Notes under the pieces: generated by a model
Database searches by the model: none
Told to the model about the DNA's origin: nothing
Seen by the model: only the letters and a program-made list of their open reading frames with translations
Assembly: GCA_029204225.1 (NCBI GenBank)
Contig: CM055108.1
Span: 7,769,034 to 7,833,033, forward strand
Origin: Diphasiastrum complanatum
Lineage: Eukaryota; Streptophyta; Lycopodiopsida; Lycopodiales; Lycopodiaceae
Reading direction: 5' to 3'
Length of the DNA stretch: 64,000 bases
Program-made: the position numbers and the translations under genes
Part shown: positions 1 through 10,398 of the stretch, piece by piece
Position numbering within the stretch: the stretch's first letter is position 1
Layout of the letters: each line of letters opens with the position of its first letter

Positions 1-129
1 ATAGGTGAAGGTCCCTATCAGATCAAGGAAATTCTTAAACATGGAGCTGTGAATTTAAAAAAGTTAGATGGGACACCATTCGATACACCCATCAACGGTA
101 GCCGGTTGCACAAGTATTGGCCACCATAG
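1..129 (+). pseudogene. 3' end of a Ty3/gypsy polyprotein (integrase C-terminal tail)
   Basis: The frame is open from the first base to a TAG at 127-129. It reads GPYQIKEILKHGAV, then LDGTPFDTPINGSRLHKYW. This is the usual ending of plant gypsy polyproteins: a GPY/F-type strand followed by a short 'INGxRLKxY' tail. The 5' part lies outside the window, so intactness of the whole polyprotein cannot be judged. No chromodomain follows, unlike the chromovirus copies elsewhere in the window, which suggests a non-chromodomain lineage such as Tat/Ogre. The extra ORF downstream (1231-3714) would fit that lineage. Confidence 0.75.
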
Positions 130-1230
130 TGAGATAGATCCAGATTGGTGGGGGCATGTTACGAAAAGCTAATCTGCCAAGCCATCACCGCTAGATCTAA
201 GAAGATCAGGCCAAATCAAGCTAAATCCAAATCAAGCTAAATTTTGGCAAGATCGAGAAAATCCCATCAGAATCCACGAAGGATCCAGATCTAGATAGGG
301 AGTCAAGAAGGAAACAGATCATTAGATGATTGAGGGATCTGTTACCAAGTATCCATCAGAACTTCCAGAGAACTACCAACAGTCAGATCAACCCTGGATA
401 AAGTTGATTACTAGTTTACAAAAGTTAAAAATCAGAAATCTCAAGATCTCGTCAAAAAAACACTCTAAAGAGCACTTTTTTTATGATTTTTTGAGATCCA
501 CTGGGAGATAGGCTCTTAAAACTTGGACAGTCACCAGATCTGACCCAGTTGCATCCACGAAAATCTCTGCGAGAGTTTTTGATGGAGGGAATACCATTTT
601 CTAAGTGTGTGCAAGGGTTCTTAGAAGCTGAATTTTCAGAACCCATCACAGAGCATCAAGATCAACTTACCAACTCTCGCAAGGTGCCTAATGAAATCAA
701 AGCAGTGAAATTAGCCTGCCTACATGGTCTGATCTTGAAAATCCAATCACAGAACAAGTTGGTGGGCGAGAGATCACTTCCTGCGAGAGTTGAACCCTCG
801 GCAGACCTAGCCTGAACCCTCGTAGAACCTTCGCATATCAGTCAAATCACCTTCTGAACTCTCGCAGACTTCCCTGAGGTCTTAGAATTTTGTGAAGAAG
901 GTGCCTGCCAAAATTTGGGTGGAACTGAACAAGGAAAGTGGATTTCACCTAATACGCACCCTAAATTCTGCTATATAAGGGCTGGATTTGAGTCATTTGT
1001 CACCTTTGCTAGCGAAGCTCTGCCAAAATTTACACTGAAATTACCAAGTTCTCCGTTTGCGACCAAACTTCCTACCAGCTATCATCCGATCATTCTGAAC
1101 ACCGATATGCGCTCTGAACTACACTTCTTGTCATCCAACACTCGTTATTCACAATTTTCTGTCGTTTCCACACCTTTTCCATTTTCCACCATTTTTTCTA
1201 CTTTTTCGACCTCTAATCATCACTGCTAAC
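130..1230 (+). other. non-coding stretch after the gypsy polyprotein, with a repeated CTCTCGCAG-type motif and a TATA box
   Basis: No convincing reading frame was found. A purine run followed by TG (GGTGGGGGCA then TGTTACG, about 147-163) could be a polypurine tract and LTR start, but no matching LTR end was found. Between about 565 and 880 a short word recurs in both orientations (CTGCGAGAGTT, ACTCTCGCA, ACTCTCGCAGAC). A TATA-like CTATATAAGG at 971-980 precedes the ORF at 1231 by about 250 bases. Confidence 0.45.
971..980 (+). promoter_or_regulatory. TATA-box-like sequence
   Basis: CTATATAAGG is a good plant TATA box, in a GC-richer context and about 250 bases ahead of the ATG at 1231. It could be the promoter of an LTR or of the extra ORF. 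There is no transcript evidence in the sequence. Confidence 0.4.
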
Positions 1231-3714
1231 ATGGCCTCCTCATCCACTGAAGACTTTGGCACCAAACAGGTGATCCAACGTGACGTCCTTGAGGCCACAC
1301 AGATCTGGCCTCTACCCTCTGACGCTTTGATCCAACCATGGTTGTAGACAGCCGGCTGGCCCACTTCTAGAGGCAATGAATTTTTACCCGGTGCTTTTCC
1401 ATTCTGAGATTAACATGGGCCTCGCCCTTCACGCTTACGCCACCTAGGACGAGGAAAAGACTCGTTTCCACTTCATGTACCAAGGTACCACGTACAAGGT
1501 CAGGATTAACGCAGACTCGATGGACACCATTGGCATTATGTCCGGTGATCGTCAGCCCATCTCCCATCGCCACGGCAAAACTCTGATCAAGCCTTTCATC
1601 ACCCAAACTGCACCAGAAATTCCAATTCAGACTAACAATGGTTACCCGATAGATGCTATTACGGAACCTGTCATTCAGACTACTGCGCATCTGTTGAATA
1701 ACTCTCTGGTTATTTCAGTATTTCGCAAGGACAGAATCCATTCTAAGCTGTTGAGTCAGATAGTGGAATCCTTTCTAGAATTTCCTAGCCCCTCCGTTTG
1801 CCATACGACTGGCATAGCTTCCTTATTCATGAACTAACCAACTCCATCAAATCCAACAACCGTGAGCGTATCGCAACAGGCCCCCTATTGTGTAACTTTG
1901 CCTATGCACTTCTTGAGACGAAAGTGACGGTTTCCAATGCTCATCCCTTTTGTATACCCTCGTGCCACATACTAATCTTTATCCGCCATCTCAAGCATCC
2001 ACCTCCTCCCAACCTGCAGTTATTAATACAACGGCCAACAAACGAATGCGTGGCATTGCCTCTACATCCACATCTCCACCTACTACCAGAAGACGCACCT
2101 CCACTACCGCACTAACCACCCCATCAACCACCACCACTTCTTCTTTTGTGCAACCCATCCAAATCTATTTCTGTGTCCACCCCCATTTTTTCTGTTGATA
2201 CGATTCTTATCTCTGTTCCATTATCCACTACTTTGTCCATCACCATCGCATCCTCCATCACTCATGTCGCCACCATTGCTTCCATTTCGTTCAATCCTTA
2301 TGATTTTCAATTGTCTCCAGACACTTTGGCACGGATGCAAGTCATCAATTTTTCACCCCCCACGCTAGACCCTTTCTGCTCCATCTTCGTCTTCTTCCAT
2401 GCTCCACACCACCTTTCAGTTCCCCTCTGTTCCACCCACCCTCTCGTTCCTCACCCATGTTTTCACAGTTGCTTCTCAAACCCCACCTGCTTTGCCACCA
2501 AAGGTTGTTGAGGGCAACCAACCGTTGCTTGATGACGCATTTATTCAAACAATTTTTGTACCATCACCAAATCGGACTGATCCTACTGTCCCAGATGGCA
2601 TCAGGTCCAATGAGAACCTGATCGAAGATAATGACGATGGTATTCCACAAGTCGTTGGGGCCAGTGTACCGGCTGCTCCCACAGACCTAACGACGACATA
2701 CCAGACTCTGAGAAAATACATCCTGGATGCGGTAGCGACCAAAGCCATTCTGGAAAGCAGGGTACACAGCTGCGAGCAGACCTCACCAAGCTACAGCACG
2801 AATTGATTTTGACGCAACAACATGAACAAAAAGGGCACCAGGAGATTGCCAAGCTGCAGCAGAAGGAGGAGGGCCTCAACAAATATATCCAAAGCCTCTC
2901 CAAAGCGCTGGCAGAGGCCTCTACAAAGGTGCGGGAGCTTCAATCTGAAGCGTCCCAATGGCTTTCTCCCATCCAGGCGCAACTAAACCTTTTGAAAGCA
3001 GAGAATACGTGCCTGGGGACGGAGGTCAAAGCCCCACAAGATGAAAAGCTCGTCTGGTTAGCTCAACCTGCACTAGACTTAAGGTCGTTTTCTCAATCAT
3101 AAATGAATTTTCTTTGGCATCAGGTGCAGGTTTATAGCCAAACCTTAAACATCTACCAAGTAGAGTTCAACAAATATCAGAATGCGCACTTCCTGCCATG
3201 TACACGAAGATCCAAATGGGTGGAATGCGGCACCCCTCTGGACAAGATCACACTTCAGAATTTTAATTGGCTAATCATACAATCAGAATATGGGTGGACT
3301 ACAGATGTAGATGTCAAAAGGGCTCTCACCGCGTTCGCAAACCATTATATCAATTGCCCTGATCCAATAGTCCACGCGGCAGCCACTTACGACCGAGACT
3401 TAGATCATCTAATGGGGATCAAGACTAAATGGGACAATTTTCTCCCATCCATATTCTTTGACGTTAATAAGGCGCTACCTTTAGACAAAGTCGAGGATCA
3501 GTTGCCCATCACTCGTGTGTATTACCGAGCTGCGCTTCTGGGCGATCCATGGACATGCAGATTCCAAACATGAGTAGACCAAGATTGGCTGCGAGGAGTC
3601 CACAAGTCCCTTCACACGCCCAAGGACTTGAAGAAACTGGACCGCCTCAACTTCATGGAGGACGTCACCACCTACCTGATCCAGCAAAGACGGGCAAAGA
3701 AAATGCTATACTAA
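1231..3714 (+). pseudogene. decayed extra ORF of a gypsy-type retroelement (N-terminal domain, Ser/Thr/Pro-rich linker, coiled coil, C-terminal domain)
   Basis: A chain of + strand frames looks like one protein broken by stops and shifts. It starts at ATG 1231 (MASSSTEDFGTKQ). It shifts near 1347-1376 to a frame holding FYPVLFHSEINMG, then a TAG, then RFHFMYQGTTYKVRINADSM. Around 1800-1920 the next frame reads DWHSFLIHELTNSI and LLCNFAYALLE. A low-complexity Ser/Thr/Pro part covers about 1930-2500. A charged helical stretch (2803-3102, KLQQKEEGLNKYIQSLSKAL) looks like a coiled coil. The last part (3103-3573, with a TGA at 3571 and the same frame open to TAA at 3712) holds WTTDVDVKRALTAFANHYI. 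I do not recognise the family with certainty. Its position after a gypsy polyprotein end suggests the additional ORF found 3' of pol in Tat-lineage elements; that is inference. It could also be an unrelated host-derived pseudogene. Confidence 0.45.
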
Positions 3715-4569
3715 ACCGATAGAGTGCCGAGGGACCGACACTATTTCAGGCCGTAGGTCCTGTTGGGGGTATTTCCAACAAAGTGTAAATAAATAAAATC
3801 ATCCAATAAAATGTGTTGCGAGGTTATGGCATCCCGCGTGTATAAGCCCATAGCCCAATGAGCACGCAAGTGATGTTGTAAATAAAATAATAGACTTGGG
3901 CCCTTTGTAATCAAAATAAAACTTGAGGCCCAAAGTCAATTTTAAACTTAGAGTTTACTTTTTTGAGTTGGGTCCAATTTTGGACTCACATGAATCTTGT
4001 GATTTCCAATGTACTTTTTGTGGACCCTTGGATCAAGTTGGGTCCAAGATGAATGGATAGGATCAATGTGAATATTAGCCAATAGGATTGAGGTGCAAGG
4101 GCCTTCCCCATTTTAAAAAAGGCACCTTTGTACACTATTTTCATGCTTAATAGAGAGGAGGAGACTCTACCATTTTGAGAGCTCAAGCATCCTCATTTGC
4201 TAATTAATCTTGCTTATGCTATTATTGTGATTGCTTGTTATTTTCATTTCCCATGCTTTTTGGTTATGCTAGTTAAGGTTTTTCCATAAGCAATGACATT
4301 GAGCATTTGAGCTAACCTCCATCTCATCTCTCTCTCTTTCTCTCTTCTCTTCTCTCTTCCTCTCCTTTTCTACCCATTTCCTTCACCCAAATCATGATGA
4401 ATGTTAGAGTAGAGGAGTAGAGTTAAGGGAGAGAAGTGTTAGTGGTGAATAGAGTTAGGGAGGAAGTAGGAAACTAACTAAAATCAGCATCTATGCATAG
4501 TTAGGTACCTATCCAGTGATCTAACCCTTGTTGACAGGCGGGAGGGCTATACTACGCAAGATCTTCGAC
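3715..4569. other. LTR-like non-coding stretch
   Basis: No coding frame seen. It begins near 3761 with TGTTGGGGGTATTTCCAACA, a short palindrome typical of LTR ends. It contains repeated 'gggtccaa/ggaccc' words and a pyrimidine-rich run (about 4321-4380). It is probably an old LTR, but no partner copy or target-site duplication was found. Confidence 0.35.
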
Positions 4570-4995
4570 CCTACAGTCCTGTGTTGCATGTCTTGTTCAC
4601 CAAATAAAGTAATGGCTGATGATCAGTATAAAATACAAAATGTGTTGCCAATAGATAATGACGAAACTTTTTAACAGAAAAAATCATGGCCAACGCTTCG
4701 TGTTCAGTTGTCGAATAATTCTTCTCAGGATCTGTAAGTTGTCTGCTTGCAAACCTAATAGGATAATCCTTCTTGTACTCATAGTACCAGTGTAGAAGCT
4801 AAAGCTTTCTTCAATTTCTCAAATGCTTCCAATGCCTCTACTGTCCAAATGGTCAATTTATATATAGATCTTGCTAAATCCGCAAATAATAGTATGAATA
4901 TCCAATTGTAATTTGCATGACCCATAAAAATATAGATTCCTAATCTTTGGTTAGAAATAGATCAACTATGCCAATCTTGCCAATGTGAAAAAATC
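4570..4995 (-). pseudogene. Ty3/gypsy reverse transcriptase connection/RNase H fragment
   Basis: Read on the reverse strand, three frames in order give GHANYNWIFILLFADLARSI (end of RT), TVEALEAFEKLKKALAST, then YPIRFASRQLTDPEKNYST, EHEALAM and HFVFYTDHQPLLYLVNK. These are the standard landmarks at the RT/RNase H junction and in the RNase H of gypsy elements, including the TDH motif. At least two frameshifts separate them. It is cut off abruptly at both ends, so it is an insertion or deletion remnant. It runs opposite to the gypsy fragments on either side. Confidence 0.75.
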
Positions 4996-5550
4996 AACAA
5001 CTACTCCATGAAAGAGATGCAGATTCAATAAGAACCTGATCAAACATCAAACATAAGATATAATGACGTTGTTGTCCATACAAAAACAATAAGCTATTGT
5101 ATTTCACACGTGTGGATCCGAAAATAACATGAAATAAGCATTCTACACACAAGATTGCAAGATATCACAAATATAGTGCACCAATGGATATATGAACCCA
5201 AGAGAACTCATGTATAAGCATGAAGTGAGATAAGAGAGAGAGAATGTGTCTCTTCCCATGAGTGTAAAACTATATATAGAGATCCATGACTCATTAATGA
5301 GTTTGGTTTCCCTCCATAACAAAAACCCTAGCATTAATGTGGACTAGATTCAAATGTATCCACATTCAAATTGAATCTTCTAAAACTCGTTTGCTACACT
5401 TTCCCACACTTTCAAAAAGTGTGTATTCAAATGCTTTTAGACTAATATAACTTTGAAAAGTCAAACTCTAAGTCTAATATGAAAATTGGCCTCAATTGCC
5501 AAATATACAAATATGACCAAAATAACAAAACTAGTTGAAATTTCTCACAC
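4996..5550. other. AT-rich sequence without a recognised gene
   Basis: No coding frame with recognisable motifs. It contains a CACACGTGTG palindrome near 5105 and a TATATATAG near 5271. It ends exactly where the chromovirus protease begins, so it is a flank or an old LTR. Confidence 0.3.
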
Positions 5551-6880
5551 TACTATTCTTTTTGATGATGGTTCAACCCATAATTTTATAAATTTGAAAT
5601 TGGGGTAGAAACTCAAGGCGACCATCACACCAAGTAACCATTTGTATGTGGTGAAAATGGTGTCGAAAAAAGATCGGCAAACTTGTTCCTCAGTTGCCAC
5701 TCAAGATTCAAGATTACGTCGAATCGCTTGGTTTTCATATTATGAATTTAGATAGCATACACATTATCTTAGGAAATGAGTGGGTTTACTTCAAATATGA
5801 GTCCATAAAAAAGGACTATGTAACTCATACTGTAACCTTTTTGCATAATGACTCATTTGTTGAACTTAAAGGTGATGCATATGTGAATAAGCCTTCTCAT
5901 CCTGATGTATATGCTTTAAAAGCTGTTGAATATTTGAAAGACTTTAAGTATAAATCTTATCTTTGTTTTTTTAAAGATGAAATCTGTTGTTGACAATTGT
6001 GTTGTTCAACGTCTAAATATTGATTTATCGCAAATGCCTTTGAATGTGCCTTTAAATAACTTTAAGTGTTAACTCACACGAAGGTAGGGTATTTAACAAA
6101 GTTAGGCAAGAATTTAGCAATATAAATTTGGAAAAACCACATGATGTCCTACCTCCCAAGGGAATGTCAACCATTAGATAGAGTTACTATCTAATGGTGA
6201 ACCTGTATTTTTTTTTTTTCATATAGGGTTAGCACTAAAGAAGATGATGAAACTTATAAGCAATTACAAGAACTTATTAGGATGGGCCACATTCGGCCTA
6301 GTAAGTTCCCTTGGGGAGCGCCAATCCTTTTGGTTACTTAAAAAGATGGAGGCACATGTTTGTGTGGCGATTTAAGAAAATTAAATAAGTTAACCATCAA
6401 GAACAGATACCTCTTACCTAGGATGGATGATCTAATGATCATCTGAATGGAGCTAAGTATTTATCCAAGATTGACCTTAGATTAGGATACCATCAAATAA
6501 GGATTAGGAATGAGGATGTTTCTATGGCTGGTTTTTCTAACTAGGCACGATCATTATGAGTTTTTAGTTTTACCTTTTGGATTCACAAATGCACTTGCCA
6601 CATGTTTTCCATGTAAGTCATTTGAAAGAGTGACTTAGTCGGAAGGATTTTCTAATTCCGGAAGGTGAACTAGTTGAGTTGGAAGATCATACTAGCTTTG
6701 TGTCTAATGTGCAAGAGAGGGTGGTTGACATTGGACATTCGTCGACACCAATTAAGAAACCGCTTGGTTTCTGAATTTTTGGTACGTTGGAAAGACAAGT
6801 CAAATGAGGACACTTGGGAGACAGAAGACTACTTAAGATTGAACTTCCCTGGCTTGCTCCCTTTAGGAGGAGGTTCTTGA
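5551..6880 (+). pseudogene. deleted Ty3/gypsy chromovirus polyprotein (protease, RT N-half, chromodomain)
   Basis: The segment opens inside the aspartic protease (LFDDGSTHNFIN, with a DGS catalytic motif) and continues after a frameshift to about 5993 (PLKIQDYVESLGFHIMNL). The RT then reads KQLQELIRMGHIRPSKFPWG and [16 protein letters not shown], with stops. At about 6600 the RT stops just before the position of its YxDD box and jumps to the integrase C-terminal tail (HVFHVSHLKE). A chromodomain follows (RRHQLRNRLVSEFLVRWKDK, EDTWETEDYLRL, ending TGA 6880). RT palm, RNase H and the integrase core are missing, so this copy is dead. The protease matches the reverse-strand copy at 32802-33383 closely, so both belong to one family. 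Confidence 0.85.
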
Positions 6881-6888
6881 AGGGGGAA
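6879..6888 (+). other. polypurine tract
   Basis: GAAGGGGGAA lies directly before the LTR start TGTTATGCACCC, the expected plus-strand priming site of the chromovirus. Confidence 0.7.
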
Positions 6889-7423
6889 TGTTATGCACCC
6901 ATAAGGGCATGTAACAGAGGTCACTTGAGGTGATGGTGGTCTCATTTATGGGACAAAATGCTGGTCTAGAGATATAGGTCTTTTGGGTGCCATGTGCCAA
7001 CGTCCTATTGGTGTGAGGCGACCCATTTGTTATGGATCCATGTCAATGTGCACAATTGACAAGTGTCACTAGTCATGTGTGGCCCCTATGGTCAGAGATG
7101 ACCCCACTTGGGCTATGTATATGGAGGTGGATTTCCATGAGCTTGTTATTCATTTTCTTTTGAAAAATGAAGAGATCTTCCATTGGTGGTGTCAAGTTAG
7201 GACGTTAATGTAGCCCTCAAGATGTAGGTAGGCGAGGGTCGAGGGTAAGGCATGTTGGTATGTGACACCATGGCTTATCGGAAATCCAAGCTTGCTTGAT
7301 GGTGGTCTATAGCTCCAGTGCACAGGGGAGAGGTGGCAGTACCTCTATTGATGGGTGGTAACATAGCAGTCGTCAATTGATTTTTTCTTACAATGACCGG
7401 ATTCGATCATGGGGATTTTAACA
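6889..7423 (+). repeat. 3' LTR of the chromovirus (family shared with 31191-31710)
   Basis: Starts TGTTATGCACCC after a polypurine tract and ends GATTTTAACA. The whole stretch aligns in reverse with 31191-31710: both start TGTTAT(G)...ACCCATA and end ACCGGAT..GATGGGGATT..AACA-like. That match fixes both ends at TG...CA and gives a length of about 535 bp. No 5' partner lies upstream of the truncated body. Confidence 0.8.
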
Positions 7424-7774
7424 AAACACAAAGCGTGTTAATGCCATGCTCAAGAGTAATGAACCTTGCAAGAAGAAAAAACATGTGAAAAGGCATTGTG
7501 TACACCAAGCTACACACTTACATCTATTCATCTGAATCCCAAGAGAGGAAAGCTCCCTTGCAAGAAAGTAGTCACTACCAGGTCCCACAATGTGTATCAT
7601 CAACAACATAGAGGAACATACAAGAGGAAAAAATTAAATTGTAGAAAGCAATGCACGATAATGTGCCAAGGCAAAGAGAGGTCCACACAAGAGATCCTTT
7701 TGTCAAGTGCCCTCATAAGAAGGAATGATGGTAACATCACGTGTATGTGAAGCATAATTGAAGTATAAGGGAGA
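7424..7774. other. stretch without a recognised gene
   Basis: Short frames exist on both strands but none shows known motifs. It lies between a chromovirus LTR and a reverse-strand RT relic. Confidence 0.3.
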
Positions 7775-8640
7775 ATCATGAGAGTAGTAGAATCAATTGG
7801 GCTAGTGGATCTTGTGCGTCACAAAGTTTTTGAAAGATAGTCGCTCGAGACACATAGTTGAAAGCATTAACAACATCCACTTGTAAAACAACCCAATCAA
7901 GGTGCATATCTAGGATAGGCCTTAAAGCATGAACAACAGTCTCACATCCACCAAGAGTAGCAAAAACAAACTAAAATGGAAAAATATGAGCATAAAAAAC
8001 TTCACGAAGCTGGAAACAAAGTGTCCTTATAATCAACCTTGATTAAATTTCATCCACTGTGATTAGACGCACACTACCAAAGGATTTATTCAAGGCTAAA
8101 ATGAGCGACACATAATATATGAGAAACAAAAAAAGAAATCCACCCACAAGCTATGAGGAGCATGCCCTGAAAAAGAGATCAAAGTTGCTAGCAGAATCTT
8201 TAAGATAAAAACAATCGCGAAGGTACTCAAACACCATCCTAGATGGTCCACCAGCAAAGAGATGACGACTATAAAGAAAATCTTTAAAGATAAGCTTTTG
8301 CAAGATGAAAATCAGAATAAGTTTAAAAGTCTTTGACAAACAAAGGGAAAACAGTGTAAGCATGTGAATGAAGTCATTCTAGTACATAAATAATAAATGA
8401 TAAAGGCATAGCAGCAACCGAGGCAATGACGGCACAAGCCACATGAGAAAATTTGCCCCAACAAAAACATGATGATGAATGACTATGAACATGAGGAATG
8501 GAGGTTGAGTCCAAGACAAAATCAAGCTCACATTTTGTTGCAAGCACATTGTAGCGAAGAAAATGCTCTTCTTGTAGATTTTGCCAATCTATTGATATGA
8601 AACCCTGAAGCAAGTTACAAGTTTCATGATGACCTACTTC
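7775..8640 (-). pseudogene. non-LTR-type reverse transcriptase relic
   Basis: On the reverse strand, 7780-8000 gives FVFATLGGCETVVHALRPIL followed by DWVVLQVDVVNAFNYVSRA and IFQKLCDAQDPLAQLI. The VDVxNAFN(x)VSR block is the first catalytic-Asp region of non-LTR reverse transcriptases. Upstream on the same strand (8151-8363) comes DFLYSRHLFAGGPSRMVFEYL, which fits the region before the palm in that family. Several stops and shifts separate the parts, and the YxDD half is absent. I am fairly sure of the RT identity and unsure of the clade. Confidence 0.55.
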
Positions 8641-10005
8641 ACCATGTGAAGAGTTTTTGGATTCATCTGAACATCAGAATACATAAATACCTTTCAATTC
8701 CTTCATAGATGGGCTGTAACAAACATCTTTTAATTATAAAATTACTTGGAAGTATTTAAGTCAAGGCCAAATTGGAGGATCTACTTGAAAGGTGAAACTC
8801 CATGATCTATAATCAATATAGGTAGTCCTACAAACTCCTTGGAGAATGATGTAGTACGTGATCAAGTTTGAGTTTTGACTCAACATTTTCAACCAGTCTT
8901 CATCATCCACACGAGAAGATATGACTTGCCATTGACAAATTGATGCAACGACTGGATCATAATTCGTGATAGAAGCCAAAGAACAAGGTCACAATCAATA
9001 TTGAAGTTTTGCATGAATGATCCTTTTGGACGAGACTCATAATTTAGAGGAGCATCTTTTGCTTCTTTTTTCTTTTTTTTTCAAATATGAGTTCTAGATT
9101 AGACACGCCCTCTATACGAAATCCACACATATTCATGGCTCCCCATATAAGTCAAATGTATGGATAACAATATTAAGATTATCTATTATCTAATTAGCAA
9201 ATGGGAGTTGTTTAATATTTTATAGATTAGTCAATTGACAAATGAATCGTACATAGTAAAAAAGTTGATTTTTAAAACCCTCTTAACTATCTTTGTCCAA
9301 CTTAATGAGGTGATGACAAATTTTGTGACAAAATATGGGTCTATTTTATTTCCCATAATTGCCAAATGTAATTTTTGAAAGTTTTAATTCCATTTTTCTA
9401 CCTTTAAGAATTTAAAAATTGATGAAAACTAAATAATTAATTTTTTTTTTAGAATTCCCTTTTTCAGCTATGGTAACCAATAAAATATCATCGACCAATG
9501 TGAAGAATGAAGGGTGGAAACTAAAGACTGAATATTAATGGTAGTGACCTAACTAAACATGTATAGATCGAATGGCTAAACATTGCCACCAATCTAATAC
9601 ATGAAGTAGTGACTATTGGTCAAAGCGGTCCTCAAATAATTTGATGACTTGCTCACAACTATGGTAGCTGGCCAAGTGGACAGATTATTTTTAAAACCCA
9701 TTCGTGCTTTTTCATTAGGCTACATGTCTTTATTTTTTTTTTTTTTGACTTGTAGTTGGCATCTTGGAAACATTGCCCACGCTTCATATATATTGAAACT
9801 AAACTAAGACTCATAAAACATGTGCGTGTGAGGCCCGTAAAAAATTTTTGAGGCTTGCTCGCGTGCCCATATGCCTTCGTGCTCGAAACTGGGAAATAAA
9901 AAAAACGAGCCCACCAAAAACTACAATTTTTGGGTGGATATTTGCTGCTTTTGCATGTGCCACATGGCACAATGACAGCACGCGTCGCTGGGCCAAAGAG
10001 CATGA
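8641..10005. other. AT-rich intergenic stretch, no gene recognised
   Basis: A reverse-strand frame at 8761-8979 (72 codons) has no recognisable motif. The rest is AT-rich with poly-T/A runs (9070, 9730). I see no gene, RNA or intact repeat. Confidence 0.35.
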
Positions 10006-10185
10006 CAGGGGCTGCTTAAGGAGTGCACTTCATGTGAACCTGCACTCCTAGCCCCACTCCATCCAATGGTGATGGATGAGATTAAGGGAAAAACAAGAGA
10101 TATCTTCCATTAGATGGAGTGGGGCTTGTGTAGGAGGCGCACTACATATGCACTTGTGGTGCACTCTCTAATTAAGAGCACCATG
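10006..10185. repeat. foldback (inverted-repeat) element, MITE-like
   Basis: The left arm (about 10011-10069: TTAAGGAGTGCACTTCATGT ... CCCCACTCCATCCAATGG) is imperfectly complementary to the right arm (about 10109-10182: ATTAGATGGAGTGGGG ... TGCACTC ... TTAAGAGCACC). Only about 40 bases separate the arms. The size and layout fit a small non-autonomous foldback transposon. No target duplication could be fixed. It lies about 210 bases upstream of the TraB start codon, so it may fall in that gene's promoter. Confidence 0.5.
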
Positions 10186-10398
10186 GCCTTGTCTTTAAGG
10201 CTTTAATCTTCTTGTATGATCATGGTTTTCATCATTTTAAATAAAAGCATCATTTTAAATAAAAGGAGGGATATTATTATTATTAGTCGTGGAGGGTATG
10301 TATCCATTTTTTTTTGGAGTTAGGGTTGGGGTTTAGTTTAAAATAGCGAGACCTAATTTTGGAAGGCTCATTCGCTGGAACCTCTTTGGCGAGGTACG

